The notes beneath the pieces were generated by a model. The model worked only from the letters and a program-made list of their open reading frames with translations. It was not told the DNA's origin and searched no databases. Shown here one piece after another: positions 42,989 through 52,792 of a DNA stretch of 64,000 bases. This stretch comes from Candidatus Chloroploca sp. Khr17 (GTDB lineage Bacteria > Chloroflexota > Chloroflexia > Chloroflexales > Chloroflexaceae), in contig NZ_RYFF01000011.1 of assembly GCF_004138165.1 (NCBI RefSeq), positions 1-64,000 on the forward strand. The letters run 5' to 3'. Numbering within the stretch: the stretch's first letter is position 1; each line of letters starts with the position of its first letter. The translations under genes were made by a program, and so were the position numbers.

Positions 42989-43927
42989 CTACCAACTCAC
43001 CACGCAATTGCGCCCCTGCGCCTTGGCCGCGTACAACGCCTGATCGACACGATCAATCAGGCGTTCAATCGACTCGTCACTCGGCAGATGCTCAGCAACC
43101 CCGATGCTCACCGTCACCGTGATCACGCCACGCTCGGTCACCACCTCAAGTTGGCTGATCTGCTCACGTAACCGCTCGGCCGTCGTCATTGCTGCGTCAA
43201 GCCCCGTATTGGGCAACAGCACAATGAACTCTTCACCGCCATAACGCCCAATCACATCAGCCGACCGCATTTGTTCAATCGTCACCCGCGCCACCTCTTG
43301 CAAGACCAGATCACCCGCAGGATGCCCAAAACGGTCGTTCACCTGTTTGAAGTGATCAATATCAAACATCATCAACGCGAGCGGACGATGATAACGGACT
43401 GCGTTGTTAAAATTGTGTACCCCCAGCGCAAAAAAATGACTCCGGTTGAGCACCCCCGTCAGCCAGTCCGTGCGCGCAAGATACTCCTGCCGTACCAGGG
43501 CCTCTTTCAATTCGCGATTGGCAACTTCAAGGGCTGAGCGCGCCTGTTCCAGCGCCAGGTGGGTGCGTACCCGTGCCAGCACCTCTTCGGGGTGAAACGG
43601 CTTGGTAATATAGTCAACCCCACCCACCTGAAACGCTTTGAGCTTATCATCCGTATCGCCAAGGGCACTCAGGAAAATAATCGGAATGCTGCGCGTCGCC
43701 TCGTCGGCTTTCAGTTGCTCACACACGCTGTAACCATCAAGATCAGGCATGCGAATGTCAAGCAAAATAAGATCAGGTGCTGCTGCCCGCACTGCCGCCA
43801 GAGCGGCGGTTCCCTTGGTCACAGGGCGAACTTCATACTGATGGTCAGCAAGCAGTTGTGCAAGCAAGCGCAAATTCGCAGGGGTATCATCAACGATCAA
43901 AATCGTTGGTAACTTTGGTGTTGTCAT
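42989..43927 (-). CDS. REC-GGDEF response regulator (diguanylate cyclase)
   Basis: A 312-residue PleD-like protein. The receiver domain (residues 8-125) has the acidic pair VDDTP, the phospho-acceptor Asp in LLDIRMPD and the Lys in TKPFHPEE. After a helical linker the cyclase domain has TDWLTGVLNR, FDIDHFKQVND and the active-site RYGGEEF. RSAD exactly five residues before GGEEF is an RxxD inhibitory site for c-di-GMP. It should make c-di-GMP when phosphorylated, probably by the upstream hybrid kinase, whose stop codon overlaps its start (ATGA). Confidence 0.93.
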   Translation of the reverse strand: MTTPKLPTILIVDDTPANLRLLAQLLADHQYEVRPVTKGTAALAAVRAAAPDLILLDIRMPDLDGYSVCEQLKADEATRSIPIIFLSALGDTDDKLKAFQVGGVDYITKPFHPEEVLARVRTHLALEQARSALEVANRELKEALVRQEYLARTDWLTGVLNRSHFFALGVHNFNNAVRYHRPLALMMFDIDHFKQVNDRFGHPAGDLVLQEVARVTIEQMRSADVIGRYGGEEFIVLLPNTGLDAAMTTAERLREQISQLEVVTERGVITVTVSIGVAEHLPSDESIERLIDRVDQALYAAKAQGRNCVVSW

Positions 43928-46900
43928 AGTGATTCTGACCCTGGTATCTCCAGCCAGGCAAGCAAGGTTTCATACGCAAAGTCATCTATCCAGGTTGCCA
44001 TCTGAGTAGCTAAATCAGGATAGCTTACCTTTATCTGATCGATCAGCGCATACATCTGGGTAACATTGGCTTCAACGGCTGCCTGACGTAATTGATCACG
44101 CCAGATCGGATCAAGGCTATACATTGCGCGATCGCCCGCAGACGGATGCGTGCCGTTCGCTGGCTGGGCTTCATAACAAAAGTGGGCACCCAGATACTGT
44201 TCGAGCTTCAACACAATTTCGTGCTCACGAAATGGTTTGGCAATGAAAGCATCGCAACCAGAAGCTAAAATATGTGCCTGAGCCTCGCCAAAGACACTCG
44301 CCGAGAGGGCAATAATCACCGGACGCAACAGCGCCGGATCATCATCACACGCCCGGAGGATATGGTGAGTGGCATCAATGCCATCCATCACCGGCATCCG
44401 TAGATCCATCCAGACAACGTGAGGCTGCCAGGTGCGCCACCGCTCGACGGCTTCAGCGCCATTTGGCACACCCTCCGCTTCAAAGCCAAGCTGCTGCAGC
44501 AGTGTCACCAGCAAGCGTGCATTTTCAGGGCGATCATCGGCGACCAGCATGCGGTAGTTGGGTTGGCCTGGCTCAAGCCCAATTGCCCGCGCATAGCTCG
44601 GCAGAGGTGCCAGTTGCCCGGTTGCCGAGCTTTCCACCTGCAACGGCAGTGTCAGGGTAAAGACCGAGCCTTCACCCGGAATGCCCCTACTCGCCGCAAC
44701 CAGACTCCCGTCAAGCAACTGCGCAAACTCATAACTAATCGTCAAGCCAAGGCCGGTACCTTCACGCATTCTATCAGGCATCGATGATTGAATGAACGGG
44801 TTGAAGATCGACTCTAGATCATCAGGCTCAATGCCAGTCCCTGTATCCTGCACCTCGAAGATCAGTTGCGGGACAGGTAAGATCTCGGCGCGTACCCGCA
44901 GGGCCACCTGACCAACGGTGGTAAATTTGATCGCATTGCCCAACAGGTTGATCAAGATTTGCCGCAGTTTGGCCTCGTCGGTGGTCACCCACGGTGGGAC
45001 AGTCGGTGCCGCCTCGATGTTCAGGGCCAGCCCTTTGCTCTCAGCACGCAGCCGAAAGAGGATGCGCAGGTCGTCAAGCAGCCGCTGCAGGTCAACCGGG
45101 CCAGCCAGGAACGTGTGCCGGCCCGCCTCGATCTTCGCCATATCGAGCACGTCGTTGATAATGTGCAGTAGGTGCTCGCCACTCCGGTTAATCGTATCAA
45201 GATTCTCGTGTTGCGCCGGGGTCAGGTTGGGATCACGTGCCATTAATTGCGAAAAACCGAGAATCGCATTGAGTGGCGTGCGCAATTCGTGACTCATATT
45301 AGCAAGAAAGACGCTCTTGGCATGATTGGCCGCTTCGGCCTGCTGCTTGGCAACCAGCAACGCCTCTTCAACGCGCTTGCGCCCGGTAATATCCTGGCCC
45401 TGGGCAATCGTCGCCAGCGGCGTTACCCCGTCGGCCTCAAACAGCGTCGCCGAGTTCCAGAGCACCGTCCGCACCGAACCATCACGATGCTGGATCTTGA
45501 TCTCTACGGTTTCCCACCGTTCACCCGTCAGCGTTTTGTGAATGAGCGTCATTGATTGCTCGGCAAGTTCCGGTGGAAAGAGCAGCTTCAAGAGTTGATC
45601 TTTAACCTCGGCCTCACGCCAACCAGTCAGGTGTTCAAACGCACGATTAAAGCGCGTAATGCGAAACTGCGGATCCCAGACGATGATCGGCGCATTGGCA
45701 TAGTTGATCAGGTTCTCGAGGTAGGCGTTGGTCTCACGTAACGTCATTTCAGTCTGTTTACGCTCGGTGACATCCCGCGTCACGCCCAGAATTTCGACCT
45801 CACGCTGTTCGTTCCATACATAGGTTGTAATTACTTCCGTATGGATGATATGGCCGTCTTTGTGCGGTTGATCAATCTCGTTGATGCGCGCGATCGTTCC
45901 TTCAGTCAAAGCAAGAAATGCGCTCAGATGCTGGCGCAGTTCCTCCTCCACCACACGCCGCGACTCCTCGGTCAGGGCTGCCGTCACCGGTTCAGCCATG
46001 ATCTCTTCGGGGGTGTAGCCACGTAGCTTCTGCACCGACGGACTCACATAGGTAAAACGGCCACTCAATGGATCCATCAGCCAGATCACATCTTGGGTAT
46101 TTTCTGAGATCAGCCGATAACGTGCCTCACTCTGTCGTAGCGCTTGCTCGATCCGCTTACGCTCGGTGATATCATGCATCACCGTGATCATGTGGGGCAC
46201 CCCTTGCAACGAAATAACTTTGACCGAAACCATCGCCGTGAGTTCCGTGCCATCTTTACGCAAAAAATCCACCTCAATGTCCTGACAAAAACCTTGCGTC
46301 CGCATCAGATCGAGCATCGGGTAGCGATCTTCCGGGTTTTTCCAGATCTTGATCACAGCCGCGTTCTTCCCAATAACATCCTCGGGGGTAAACCCAGTCA
46401 GCAGCGTAAAACCTTCATTGAGCTTGACAACATGCCCCCCCTCTAGCTGGGTAATGATCACGGCATCAAAGCGTGCATTAAAAATGGCTTCTAGGTTTTC
46501 GCGTGCTTCACGGCTTTCACTATGCAACTGCTGGTTGACCAGTAGAATAAAGCCGAAGGTCCAGAGGGTGGTCGTGCCAAGCGAGAGCAAATAGGTCACG
46601 GTTTCCATCGGCGAAAGCTGAAGCATCGCCGCATCCAGGCTATACACCAGCGGCTCGAAGCCACGCAAGCTAAAGAAGACGCCATTGATCAGAAAGACCA
46701 GCGCCAGAAAAGAGGATGCGCTCGGTACCAAAGACCCTTTGTTGCGCCACAACGTCCACGCGATCAAACCCGAGAAGAGCGCTACGCTGAACGAGAAGAG
46801 CATGCGACGGGCAGCCAGGCTGTCAAGACCATAGCTCAGGGCGACAAGGGCCAGCAGAAAGCTCGCCCAAAAAGCGATCAGAAAACCACGCTGCTCGCGC

Positions 46901-47169
46901 CCACCAAAAAACCGCACGATACCAACATAGATCGCCGTCATACCTGCCAGAAAAAAGATGTTGTTGGCAAAAATGACCACCGTGCCAAGAATGCGCTGCT
47001 GAAGCAAGGCGTAGGTCACAAAACCCAGGGTGATCGCCCCCATACCCGGTGCCCACCAACCCACGCCAGGGCGGCTCTGGTTGACCCAGGCAAGGCCAGT
47101 AAGCGCCACCACTTGCAGCAGGTTGGCAATGATCAAGGTGATCGAGAGGGTGAGTGCATCAATATTCAT
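43924..47169 (-). CDS. Hybrid sensor histidine kinase with membrane sensor and three PAS domains
   Basis: A 1081-residue membrane protein. Roughly seven N-terminal hydrophobic helices form the sensor region (residues about 5-210). Three PAS/PAC modules follow (about 225-350, 355-480, 485-615). The HisKA phospho-histidine is in SHELRTPLNAILGFS. The ATPase domain has NLLGNAIKFTT, DTGTGIE and GTGLGLTI. A C-terminal receiver has its Asp in VWMDLRMPVMDG and Lys in IAKPFREHE; a ~75-residue helical tail may be a degenerate phosphotransfer domain. It overlaps the diguanylate cyclase gene by 4 bp, forming a two-component c-di-GMP pathway. Confidence 0.92.
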   Translation of the reverse strand: MNIDALTLSITLIIANLLQVVALTGLAWVNQSRPGVGWWAPGMGAITLGFVTYALLQQRILGTVVIFANNIFFLAGMTAIYVGIVRFFGGREQRGFLIAFWASFLLALVALSYGLDSLAARRMLFSFSVALFSGLIAWTLWRNKGSLVPSASSFLALVFLINGVFFSLRGFEPLVYSLDAAMLQLSPMETVTYLLSLGTTTLWTFGFILLVNQQLHSESREARENLEAIFNARFDAVIITQLEGGHVVKLNEGFTLLTGFTPEDVIGKNAAVIKIWKNPEDRYPMLDLMRTQGFCQDIEVDFLRKDGTELTAMVSVKVISLQGVPHMITVMHDITERKRIEQALRQSEARYRLISENTQDVIWLMDPLSGRFTYVSPSVQKLRGYTPEEIMAEPVTAALTEESRRVVEEELRQHLSAFLALTEGTIARINEIDQPHKDGHIIHTEVITTYVWNEQREVEILGVTRDVTERKQTEMTLRETNAYLENLINYANAPIIVWDPQFRITRFNRAFEHLTGWREAEVKDQLLKLLFPPELAEQSMTLIHKTLTGERWETVEIKIQHRDGSVRTVLWNSATLFEADGVTPLATIAQGQDITGRKRVEEALLVAKQQAEAANHAKSVFLANMSHELRTPLNAILGFSQLMARDPNLTPAQHENLDTINRSGEHLLHIINDVLDMAKIEAGRHTFLAGPVDLQRLLDDLRILFRLRAESKGLALNIEAAPTVPPWVTTDEAKLRQILINLLGNAIKFTTVGQVALRVRAEILPVPQLIFEVQDTGTGIEPDDLESIFNPFIQSSMPDRMREGTGLGLTISYEFAQLLDGSLVAASRGIPGEGSVFTLTLPLQVESSATGQLAPLPSYARAIGLEPGQPNYRMLVADDRPENARLLVTLLQQLGFEAEGVPNGAEAVERWRTWQPHVVWMDLRMPVMDGIDATHHILRACDDDPALLRPVIIALSASVFGEAQAHILASGCDAFIAKPFREHEIVLKLEQYLGAHFCYEAQPANGTHPSAGDRAMYSLDPIWRDQLRQAAVEANVTQMYALIDQIKVSYPDLATQMATWIDDFAYETLLAWLEIPGSESL

Positions 47170-47181
47170 AAACGTATACAA

Positions 47182-47349
47182 ACTACTTGTTACTCTCTGA
47201 ACAAAGTTTTCCGGGTGTGGTCACTCTGAGCGATGAGTCACCCTGAGCATGAATCAGAAAATGCACGTTACACACCACTTATATGCCATGATGAAGTCAT
47301 ATAATTAAGATTAAGTATAAATATATGTACGCACGTTGTCCATCAGTAC
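47182..47349. other. Intergenic region upstream of the hybrid kinase
   Basis: CTCTGAACAAAGTTTTCCGG near 47195 resembles the end of the MITE-like element (CAACAAAGTTTTC on its complement). AT-rich sequence follows at 47281-47330. No gene is seen. Confidence 0.4.
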
Positions 47350-49932
47350 TCATACGGATGCATCTGTATGATTCGCGCCGCGTACGGTCAGTGTCCATCC
47401 TGTCTGTTCACGTACACGCGTGACGGCCTCGGTCAAGGCAGCCCTGCTGCACGCGCCCTGTACCCGCACAACCACCTCGCGGGTGGCGTTCTGCAAAGCC
47501 GGCGAACTCTGCGCCGTCAAGCCAGGTGGCAAGGCTTCCCGCGCCGCTCGCATCAGCGCCTCCTGGTGCGGCTGCGGCCAGAGGCGTACAGTCCAGCCAA
47601 TGAACGCCGCCAACTCAGCCAGTTGTGCTGCATAGGATGAACGAGCAATCAGGGGAAAATGGAAACGTAGGGTTACAACCCGCGTTTGCTGATCCGCACT
47701 CGCTTTGTAGCATCCGCTCTCGGGTCCAAACCAGGAACGTGCGGTGCTCAGGGCAAAGTTGAGTTCGCTTGGCATGGCCCCTTCAGGCGGCGCAAAACTC
47801 GCTTCATCCACCGCCACCGCCGCCTCCTGCGGCACCCCAGGCACTCTGAGCGTCAGACGTAGCCCCGTCCGCTGCTGAAAGGTCGCGTCAACCGCGGCAA
47901 TGGTTGCCGGATCGACACGACCCTGGCAACGCACTTCAACCCGTCCTTCATCATGGTAGATCGCCGGACTCCGCTCGGCTTGCAGACCCTCGGGGAGCAG
48001 TTCGAGCGCCAACGCAGTCAGTTGCGCCTGATGCGGATGCGGCCAGACCGTCACGGGTACGTCTGCTTGGGCAGCGATGCGCTTGAGCGCCTCGGCATCA
48101 CGTTCCGCAGCGACCACCGGAAAGAAGTAGCGGAGCGTGACCGCCCCGGTCTCGGCATCAATGCTGCGCTGGTAGAGATCGGGGACCGCTCCAAGGTGCT
48201 GATCAATGATCGCCTGGATGCCTGCACTATTGATCCGTGGCCCGGTGCGACGACCACCGCCCGCTGCCAATACCCGTCGCACCTCGGCAGGCGCAGGCAA
48301 ACGCCACAGCCCGGGCGCAAGGGGCAACGGCACAAAATAGGCGCTGCCAGCTTCCAGGATCGCCCCGGCCTGCACTTCCTGCTCACTGGTAACCTCCGGG
48401 CCATACCAGACCCGCGCAAGCTCACGTATACTCATCGTCTGCATGCCCGAACCATCGCGCAGCGTCGTCCAGAGCCGTTCGAGTCCGGCGGTCTCAAGCA
48501 CCTCACCGTTGCCCAGGGCATGGGCAGGCTCGGCAGGTTCGGGCGAAGGGGGAAGCACCACACGCCGTCCCCCACGCGCCGCCGGCACAATGGTCAACGT
48601 CTGACCATTCTGAGGGGCGACCAACTCGGCCAGGCCAGCGAGACGGGCCGCCAGCGCCGCACGCGCCTCGGGATCGCCATGCACCAGTGCAACCGTACGC
48701 GGCTTGAGCGTGCGCACCAGCGCAGCCAGTTCGTCGCCATCGGCATGCGCACTGAGCCCATAACGCCCGATCTGGCAGGCCACCTGCACCGTACGCGCTC
48801 CAAACGTCATCTGGCGACGCTCAGGCTGCGCATCAGCCAGATCAAGCAAACGGCGACCTGGGGCCTCCTCGTCGAGGTAGCCGCTAAAGAAGATCGCCGC
48901 CTGCGGCTGCTCGGCAAGGCGCTCGGCATACCAGACCGACGGGCCACCGGTGAGCATCCCCGACGAGGCAATGATCGCAGTGGGCGGCCCGGTCAGCACA
49001 CGTTCACGCTGGATCTGGTTCTCGACGGGCTGAATACGGCTGCTAAAAAAGGGCCGCCCACCGCCCAACACATAACGACGCAGCGCGGGGCCAAGCGCAT
49101 CAGGAAACGCGGCGTAGGCCGCACAGACGGAACGAACCAGTCCATCAACAGCAATGGGAAACGGCGGAATCACGCCATCGCGTTGAGCGGCGCGCAGAAT
49201 CAGAATCACCTCTTGCGCCCGCCCGAGCGCAAAGGCCGGAATCAAGCAGTGACCACCGCGTTCGATCACCTCGGCCACCGCCTCGGCCAGACGCCGCTCT
49301 TCGATCGCCCGATTAGGATGCAACCGCGCCCCATAGGTACTCTCGAGCACCAGCAAATCCGGGCGTAGCGGCGCAGGCGTCGCCGCCCCCAGGATCGTCC
49401 GTTGCGGCGTGATGCTGACATCACCGCTGATCACCAAACGCCCATCCTGCGCCTCAAAGCCGAGGCTCACCGCCCCAGCGATATGGCCGGCACGCTGCGC
49501 ATAGACCAGCACATCGGGCAACTCGGGCAAGCGCTGCTCGCCAACCGCAAGCGGGCGAAGGCGGCGCAGCGTCGCGGCGACCAGCGCATCATCATACAGA
49601 GGCAACTCAAGTTCGTCGGCGGCACGGCGGGCCATCACCCGCACGGCATCACCAAGCATCACCTCCATCAAGCGCAGGGTCGCCCCCGTCGCATAGATCG
49701 GCACGCCCGGAAAGCGATCAGCCACCAGGGGCAAAGCGCCAATATGGTCAGCATGGGCGTGTGTCACCAAAATAGCATCAAGGTGAATCCCATCGAGGGC
49801 AGCCAGATCAGGCAAACGATCGCCGCCATCCATGCGCACCCCGGCATCAACCAGCACATGCCGCCCGCCAAGCACAACCACTTGGCAGGTCGCACCCACG
49901 CCACTCGCACCACCAAGAAACTGGATCTGCAT
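47350..49932 (-). CDS. Beta-CASP metallo-beta-lactamase nuclease with tandem C-terminal domains
   Basis: An 860-residue protein. Residues 1-430 are an MBL/beta-CASP RNase-type core: THAHADHIGALP metal site, GHIAGAVSLG, SGDVS, LESTYG, the beta-CASP motif SSGMLTGGPS, and SAHADGDEL near residue 400. A second half (about 490-860) contains two similar ~100-residue units. Unit 1 runs from RYFFPVVA through VWPHPHQ to RVDPATIAAVD; unit 2 runs from RFHFPLIA through LWPQPHQ to ACSRAALTEAV. Each ends in a beta-alpha segment (QRTGLRLTL, EQTGWTLTV) reminiscent of KH domains. RNA processing is the likely role. GTG at 49941 is an alternative start. Confidence 0.8.
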   Translation of the reverse strand: MQIQFLGGASGVGATCQVVVLGGRHVLVDAGVRMDGGDRLPDLAALDGIHLDAILVTHAHADHIGALPLVADRFPGVPIYATGATLRLMEVMLGDAVRVMARRAADELELPLYDDALVAATLRRLRPLAVGEQRLPELPDVLVYAQRAGHIAGAVSLGFEAQDGRLVISGDVSITPQRTILGAATPAPLRPDLLVLESTYGARLHPNRAIEERRLAEAVAEVIERGGHCLIPAFALGRAQEVILILRAAQRDGVIPPFPIAVDGLVRSVCAAYAAFPDALGPALRRYVLGGGRPFFSSRIQPVENQIQRERVLTGPPTAIIASSGMLTGGPSVWYAERLAEQPQAAIFFSGYLDEEAPGRRLLDLADAQPERRQMTFGARTVQVACQIGRYGLSAHADGDELAALVRTLKPRTVALVHGDPEARAALAARLAGLAELVAPQNGQTLTIVPAARGGRRVVLPPSPEPAEPAHALGNGEVLETAGLERLWTTLRDGSGMQTMSIRELARVWYGPEVTSEQEVQAGAILEAGSAYFVPLPLAPGLWRLPAPAEVRRVLAAGGGRRTGPRINSAGIQAIIDQHLGAVPDLYQRSIDAETGAVTLRYFFPVVAAERDAEALKRIAAQADVPVTVWPHPHQAQLTALALELLPEGLQAERSPAIYHDEGRVEVRCQGRVDPATIAAVDATFQQRTGLRLTLRVPGVPQEAAVAVDEASFAPPEGAMPSELNFALSTARSWFGPESGCYKASADQQTRVVTLRFHFPLIARSSYAAQLAELAAFIGWTVRLWPQPHQEALMRAAREALPPGLTAQSSPALQNATREVVVRVQGACSRAALTEAVTRVREQTGWTLTVRGANHTDASV

Positions 49933-50306
49933 ATCATTCACCTGCTGTCAGCTACGCTGGCAGCGTGTGCCAGCAAAAGAGTCGTTCCTTCGCGGAAGCA
50001 ACCAGGAGGGAGTGCCGACTTCAGTCGGCTTCCGGCTCAGCCGACTGAAGTCGGCACTCCGGTACGCCCGATGGAATGGGTAAAACCCAGAACGCCTCGG
50101 CGACGGTCTGCAAAGCCGACCTTCGCCGGCTAGATGAGGCCGCGCAGGCGGCCTTCACAACCCGTAGCCGAGGGCTTCAACCCGACGGTGCTCCGGTCAG
50201 GTGGACGTTGCATGAGTCCTAAGAGCGACGCCGCTCTAGCAGAAAAGCCCGCTGCAAGCATGTTACAATACCATAAGAAGATATTCACGCCTAGGCTGAG
50301 GAAGCT
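49933..50306. repeat. Gene-free region with strong palindromes
   Basis: Arms at 50009-50030 and 50039-50060 (core AGTGCCGACTTCAGTCGGCT) form a perfect 22-bp stem around an 8-base loop. Next come AAGCCGACCTTCGCCGGCT and GAGGCCGCGCAGGCGGCCTTC (50115-50146), related to 21048-21070. CTGTCAGC-TAC-GCTGGCAG near 49946-49964 is another hairpin with the common terminator core. No gene is seen. TACAAT at 50264-50269 may be the -10 box of the Nudix gene. Confidence 0.65.
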
Positions 50307-50990
50307 GTGAGCCCAGAATTACCCCAGGGTGTTGCCCCTGCAACACCTCTGCTGACGATGCAACGTGAGGCGGTACGCCAGGCCATGAACCGGTCGTTTG
50401 CGTTGACCGTGGACGAACTGCTGATTCTCCGCGACCTCGATGGGCAACCAATGCGCCCAATGCAACCACCGCCCGGTGTCACGCCCCGCGACTCAGCGGC
50501 CCTGCTCCTGCTCTATCCGAGCGAGGGTGAACTCTGGCTGCCCCTGACCGTACGCTCGGCCCGCCTCACCACCCATCGCGGCGAGGTCTCGCTGCCAGGA
50601 GGACGCACCGACCCGCAGGACGATGGACCTATCGGCACCGCCCTCCGCGAAGCCTGGGAGGAATTGGGCATCAAGACAAGTTATGTCGAGCCACTTGGTA
50701 CACTGACGCCTTTTTATATCCCACCAAGCAATAGCCGTCTCACCCCGGTGGTCGGCCTCAGCCTCGTTGAACCTGACCTCAACCCTAACCCCGACGAGGT
50801 TGAGGCGGCCTTCAGTGTGCCGCTGAGGTGCCTCTTTGACCCGGCGATTATCCAGGAGGAGATCTGGGAGCGTGGGGCAGTACGCATGCGAGTGCCCTTT
50901 TTTGCCCTCGAAGGCTATAAAGTCTGGGGGGCCACCGCACTCTTGTTAAGCGAATTATTAGCCCGCATGCGGCGCGTCGGTTTCAGTTGA
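50307..50990 (+). CDS. Nudix hydrolase (CoA pyrophosphatase-like)
   Basis: A 227-residue enzyme. The Nudix box runs from GGRTDPQDDGPIGTALREA to WEELGI and is complete, with REAWEELGI holding the catalytic glutamates. RGEVSLPGGRTD just before it and FYIPPSNSRLTPVVG after it resemble CoA-pyrophosphatase (YeaB/CoAse) members, which cut nucleotide diphosphate linkages in CoA derivatives. The start is GTG at 50307 with AGGAAG upstream. It is monocistronic as far as can be seen. Substrate choice is inferred. Confidence 0.85.
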   Translation: MSPELPQGVAPATPLLTMQREAVRQAMNRSFALTVDELLILRDLDGQPMRPMQPPPGVTPRDSAALLLLYPSEGELWLPLTVRSARLTTHRGEVSLPGGRTDPQDDGPIGTALREAWEELGIKTSYVEPLGTLTPFYIPPSNSRLTPVVGLSLVEPDLNPNPDEVEAAFSVPLRCLFDPAIIQEEIWERGAVRMRVPFFALEGYKVWGATALLLSELLARMRRVGFS

Positions 50991-51107
50991 CACGCCCCCT
51001 GGCTAGGGTATAATGAACCTACATCAAGGATCTCTACAAGGTACCTTGCTATGCCGTGCGCACTCATCAGAGGGTTGTTCAGGCAAAGATAGCAAAAGGA
51101 GTGAATC

Positions 51108-51329
51108 ATGTTAGGACTCGGATGGGGCGAATTAATTGTTATTCTGGTGATTGTGATTGCCATATTTGGTGCCGGACGCCTTGCTGGCCTCGGGAGCGCC
51201 CTTGGGGGCAGCATCCGTGAGTTCAAGAACGCCGTGAAAGACGATGATGGAGCAACAATGACAACGAGTGAGCCCAAAGCAGCAATCACAGCTCCTGCGA
51301 CCAAAACCGAGGGCGAAACAAAGGTGTAA
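51108..51329 (+). CDS. tatA: Twin-arginine translocase subunit TatA/TatE
   Basis: A 73-residue protein. One N-terminal membrane helix ([21 protein letters not shown]) with a Glu at its start is followed by the amphipathic helix [20 protein letters not shown] and a short charged, disordered tail. This is the standard TatA layout: it forms the pore or patch through which folded twin-arginine substrates cross the inner membrane. AAAAGGAG precedes the ATG. No tatC is in the window. A hairpin with T-run follows the gene. Confidence 0.93.
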   Translation: MLGLGWGELIVILVIVIAIFGAGRLAGLGSALGGSIREFKNAVKDDDGATMTTSEPKAAITAPATKTEGETKV

Positions 51330-51377
51330 TGCCCTACCTACGGGCTGCTAGCTTGAAAGATGCGTTGCACAGCCTAG

Positions 51378-51421
51378 GGCGTCAGAGAGGTGTGATCTGA
51401 TCACTTCTCTGTCGCCTTTTT
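51378..51421 (+). terminator. Terminator after tatA
   Basis: GGCGTCAGAGAGGTGTGATC pairs imperfectly with TGATCACTTCTCTGTCGCC and is followed by TTTTT. This is the cleanest intrinsic terminator form in the window. It separates tatA from obg. Confidence 0.8.
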
Positions 51422-51481
51422 GCTGTAACACTAAGTTACACACCAGAACTAAGACAGCTTTCCGCTTTGTGGAAGAAAAAT

Positions 51482-52792
51482 ATGGCAGTTGATTATTTTG
51501 ACCAGGCGACCATCCAGGTACAGGCCGGCACAGGCGGATCTGGCGCAGCAACCTTTCGCCGTGAAAAATTCGTCCCCCGCGGTGGGCCCAATGGCGGCGA
51601 TGGTGGCCGTGGCGGGCACATCTATCTGCTCGCCGACCCCAATCTCAATACGTTGCTCAGTTTTCGTTACGAGCGCTCTTTTCGCGCCGAGTCGGGTGGC
51701 AATGGGCAGAAGAATAAGATGTATGGGCGTCAAGGCAATGATCTGGTGGTCAATGTCCCGCCAGGAACTGTTGTCCGTGCCGTAATCGATGGCCAAACCT
51801 ACGAGGTTGACCTCGCACGCCCTGGGCAGCGCTTGCTTGTTGCACGTGGTGGGCGCGGGGGCCTTGGCAATGTTCACTTTACCTCATCGGTGCGGCAGGC
51901 ACCGCGCATCGCTGAACTCGGTGAGCCAGGCCAGGCGTTTATGGTTGAACTTGAATTGAAGCTCATTGCCGATGTTGGTCTGGTTGGCTTTCCCAATGCC
52001 GGCAAGTCAACGCTGCTCTCGGTCATCAGTGCCGCCCGCCCCAAGATTGCGAATTACCCTTTTACCACGCTCCAACCCAACCTCGGCATGGTTGATGTGG
52101 GTGAATATGATCGTTTTGTGGTGGCCGATATCCCCGGTTTGATCGAGGGAGCCCACGCGGGTGTCGGCCTGGGACACGCTTTTTTGCGCCACGTCGAGCG
52201 TACCCGCGTGCTCATTCATATTATTGATGCCGCCGGGGTCGATGGGCGCGATCCAGTCACCGATTTCCATCAGATCAACGAAGAACTGCGCCTCTATGAG
52301 CCTGAACTGGCCCAACGTCCCCAGGTCGTTGCCTTCAATAAAATTGATCTGCCCGAAGCCCGCGCAAACCTCGCCCGTCTGCAGCACGAGCTTGGCCTTG
52401 ACCCCGAAGATTGTTTTGCGATCTCGGCGGCAACACAGCAGGGCGTTGAGCACCTCTTACGCCGCGTGGCGACCCACCTGCGGGCCATGCCTGTCTCCCA
52501 TCTCGCACCGGTTGAACCCGATGAGCCACCCCTCACTTGGCCGGTACCTGAGGTCGAAGAGAATGCCTTCTCGGTTGAACCTGAAGGCACTGGCTGGCGC
52601 GTGCGCGGCATCAAGATCGAACGGCTACTCAAGATGACTAATTTTGACCAGATCGAGGCCGTTGACCGCGTCCAACGCGTCTTTGAGGCAACCGGGATCA
52701 GTCAAGCCCTCCTTGAGGCTGGCCTCCACGAGGGCGATATGGTCTATATTGGCGATATCGAACTCGAATGGGATAGCCAACGCTTTGAGTGA
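51482..52792 (+). CDS. obg: GTPase Obg/CgtA
   Basis: A 436-residue ribosome-assembly and stress-response GTPase. The glycine-rich Obg fold is at residues 1-157 ([24 protein letters not shown]). The G domain has GFPNAGKST (P-loop), the YPFTT switch, DIPGLIEGA and [10 protein letters not shown]-terminal OCT domain (about 355-430, [14 protein letters not shown]) is present. I start at the ATG at 51482 (MAVDYFDQ). Its last four bases overlap the start of the following phosphatase gene (GTGA), so the two are coupled. Confidence 0.96.
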   Translation: MAVDYFDQATIQVQAGTGGSGAATFRREKFVPRGGPNGGDGGRGGHIYLLADPNLNTLLSFRYERSFRAESGGNGQKNKMYGRQGNDLVVNVPPGTVVRAVIDGQTYEVDLARPGQRLLVARGGRGGLGNVHFTSSVRQAPRIAELGEPGQAFMVELELKLIADVGLVGFPNAGKSTLLSVISAARPKIANYPFTTLQPNLGMVDVGEYDRFVVADIPGLIEGAHAGVGLGHAFLRHVERTRVLIHIIDAAGVDGRDPVTDFHQINEELRLYEPELAQRPQVVAFNKIDLPEARANLARLQHELGLDPEDCFAISAATQQGVEHLLRRVATHLRAMPVSHLAPVEPDEPPLTWPVPEVEENAFSVEPEGTGWRVRGIKIERLLKMTNFDQIEAVDRVQRVFEATGISQALLEAGLHEGDMVYIGDIELEWDSQRFE

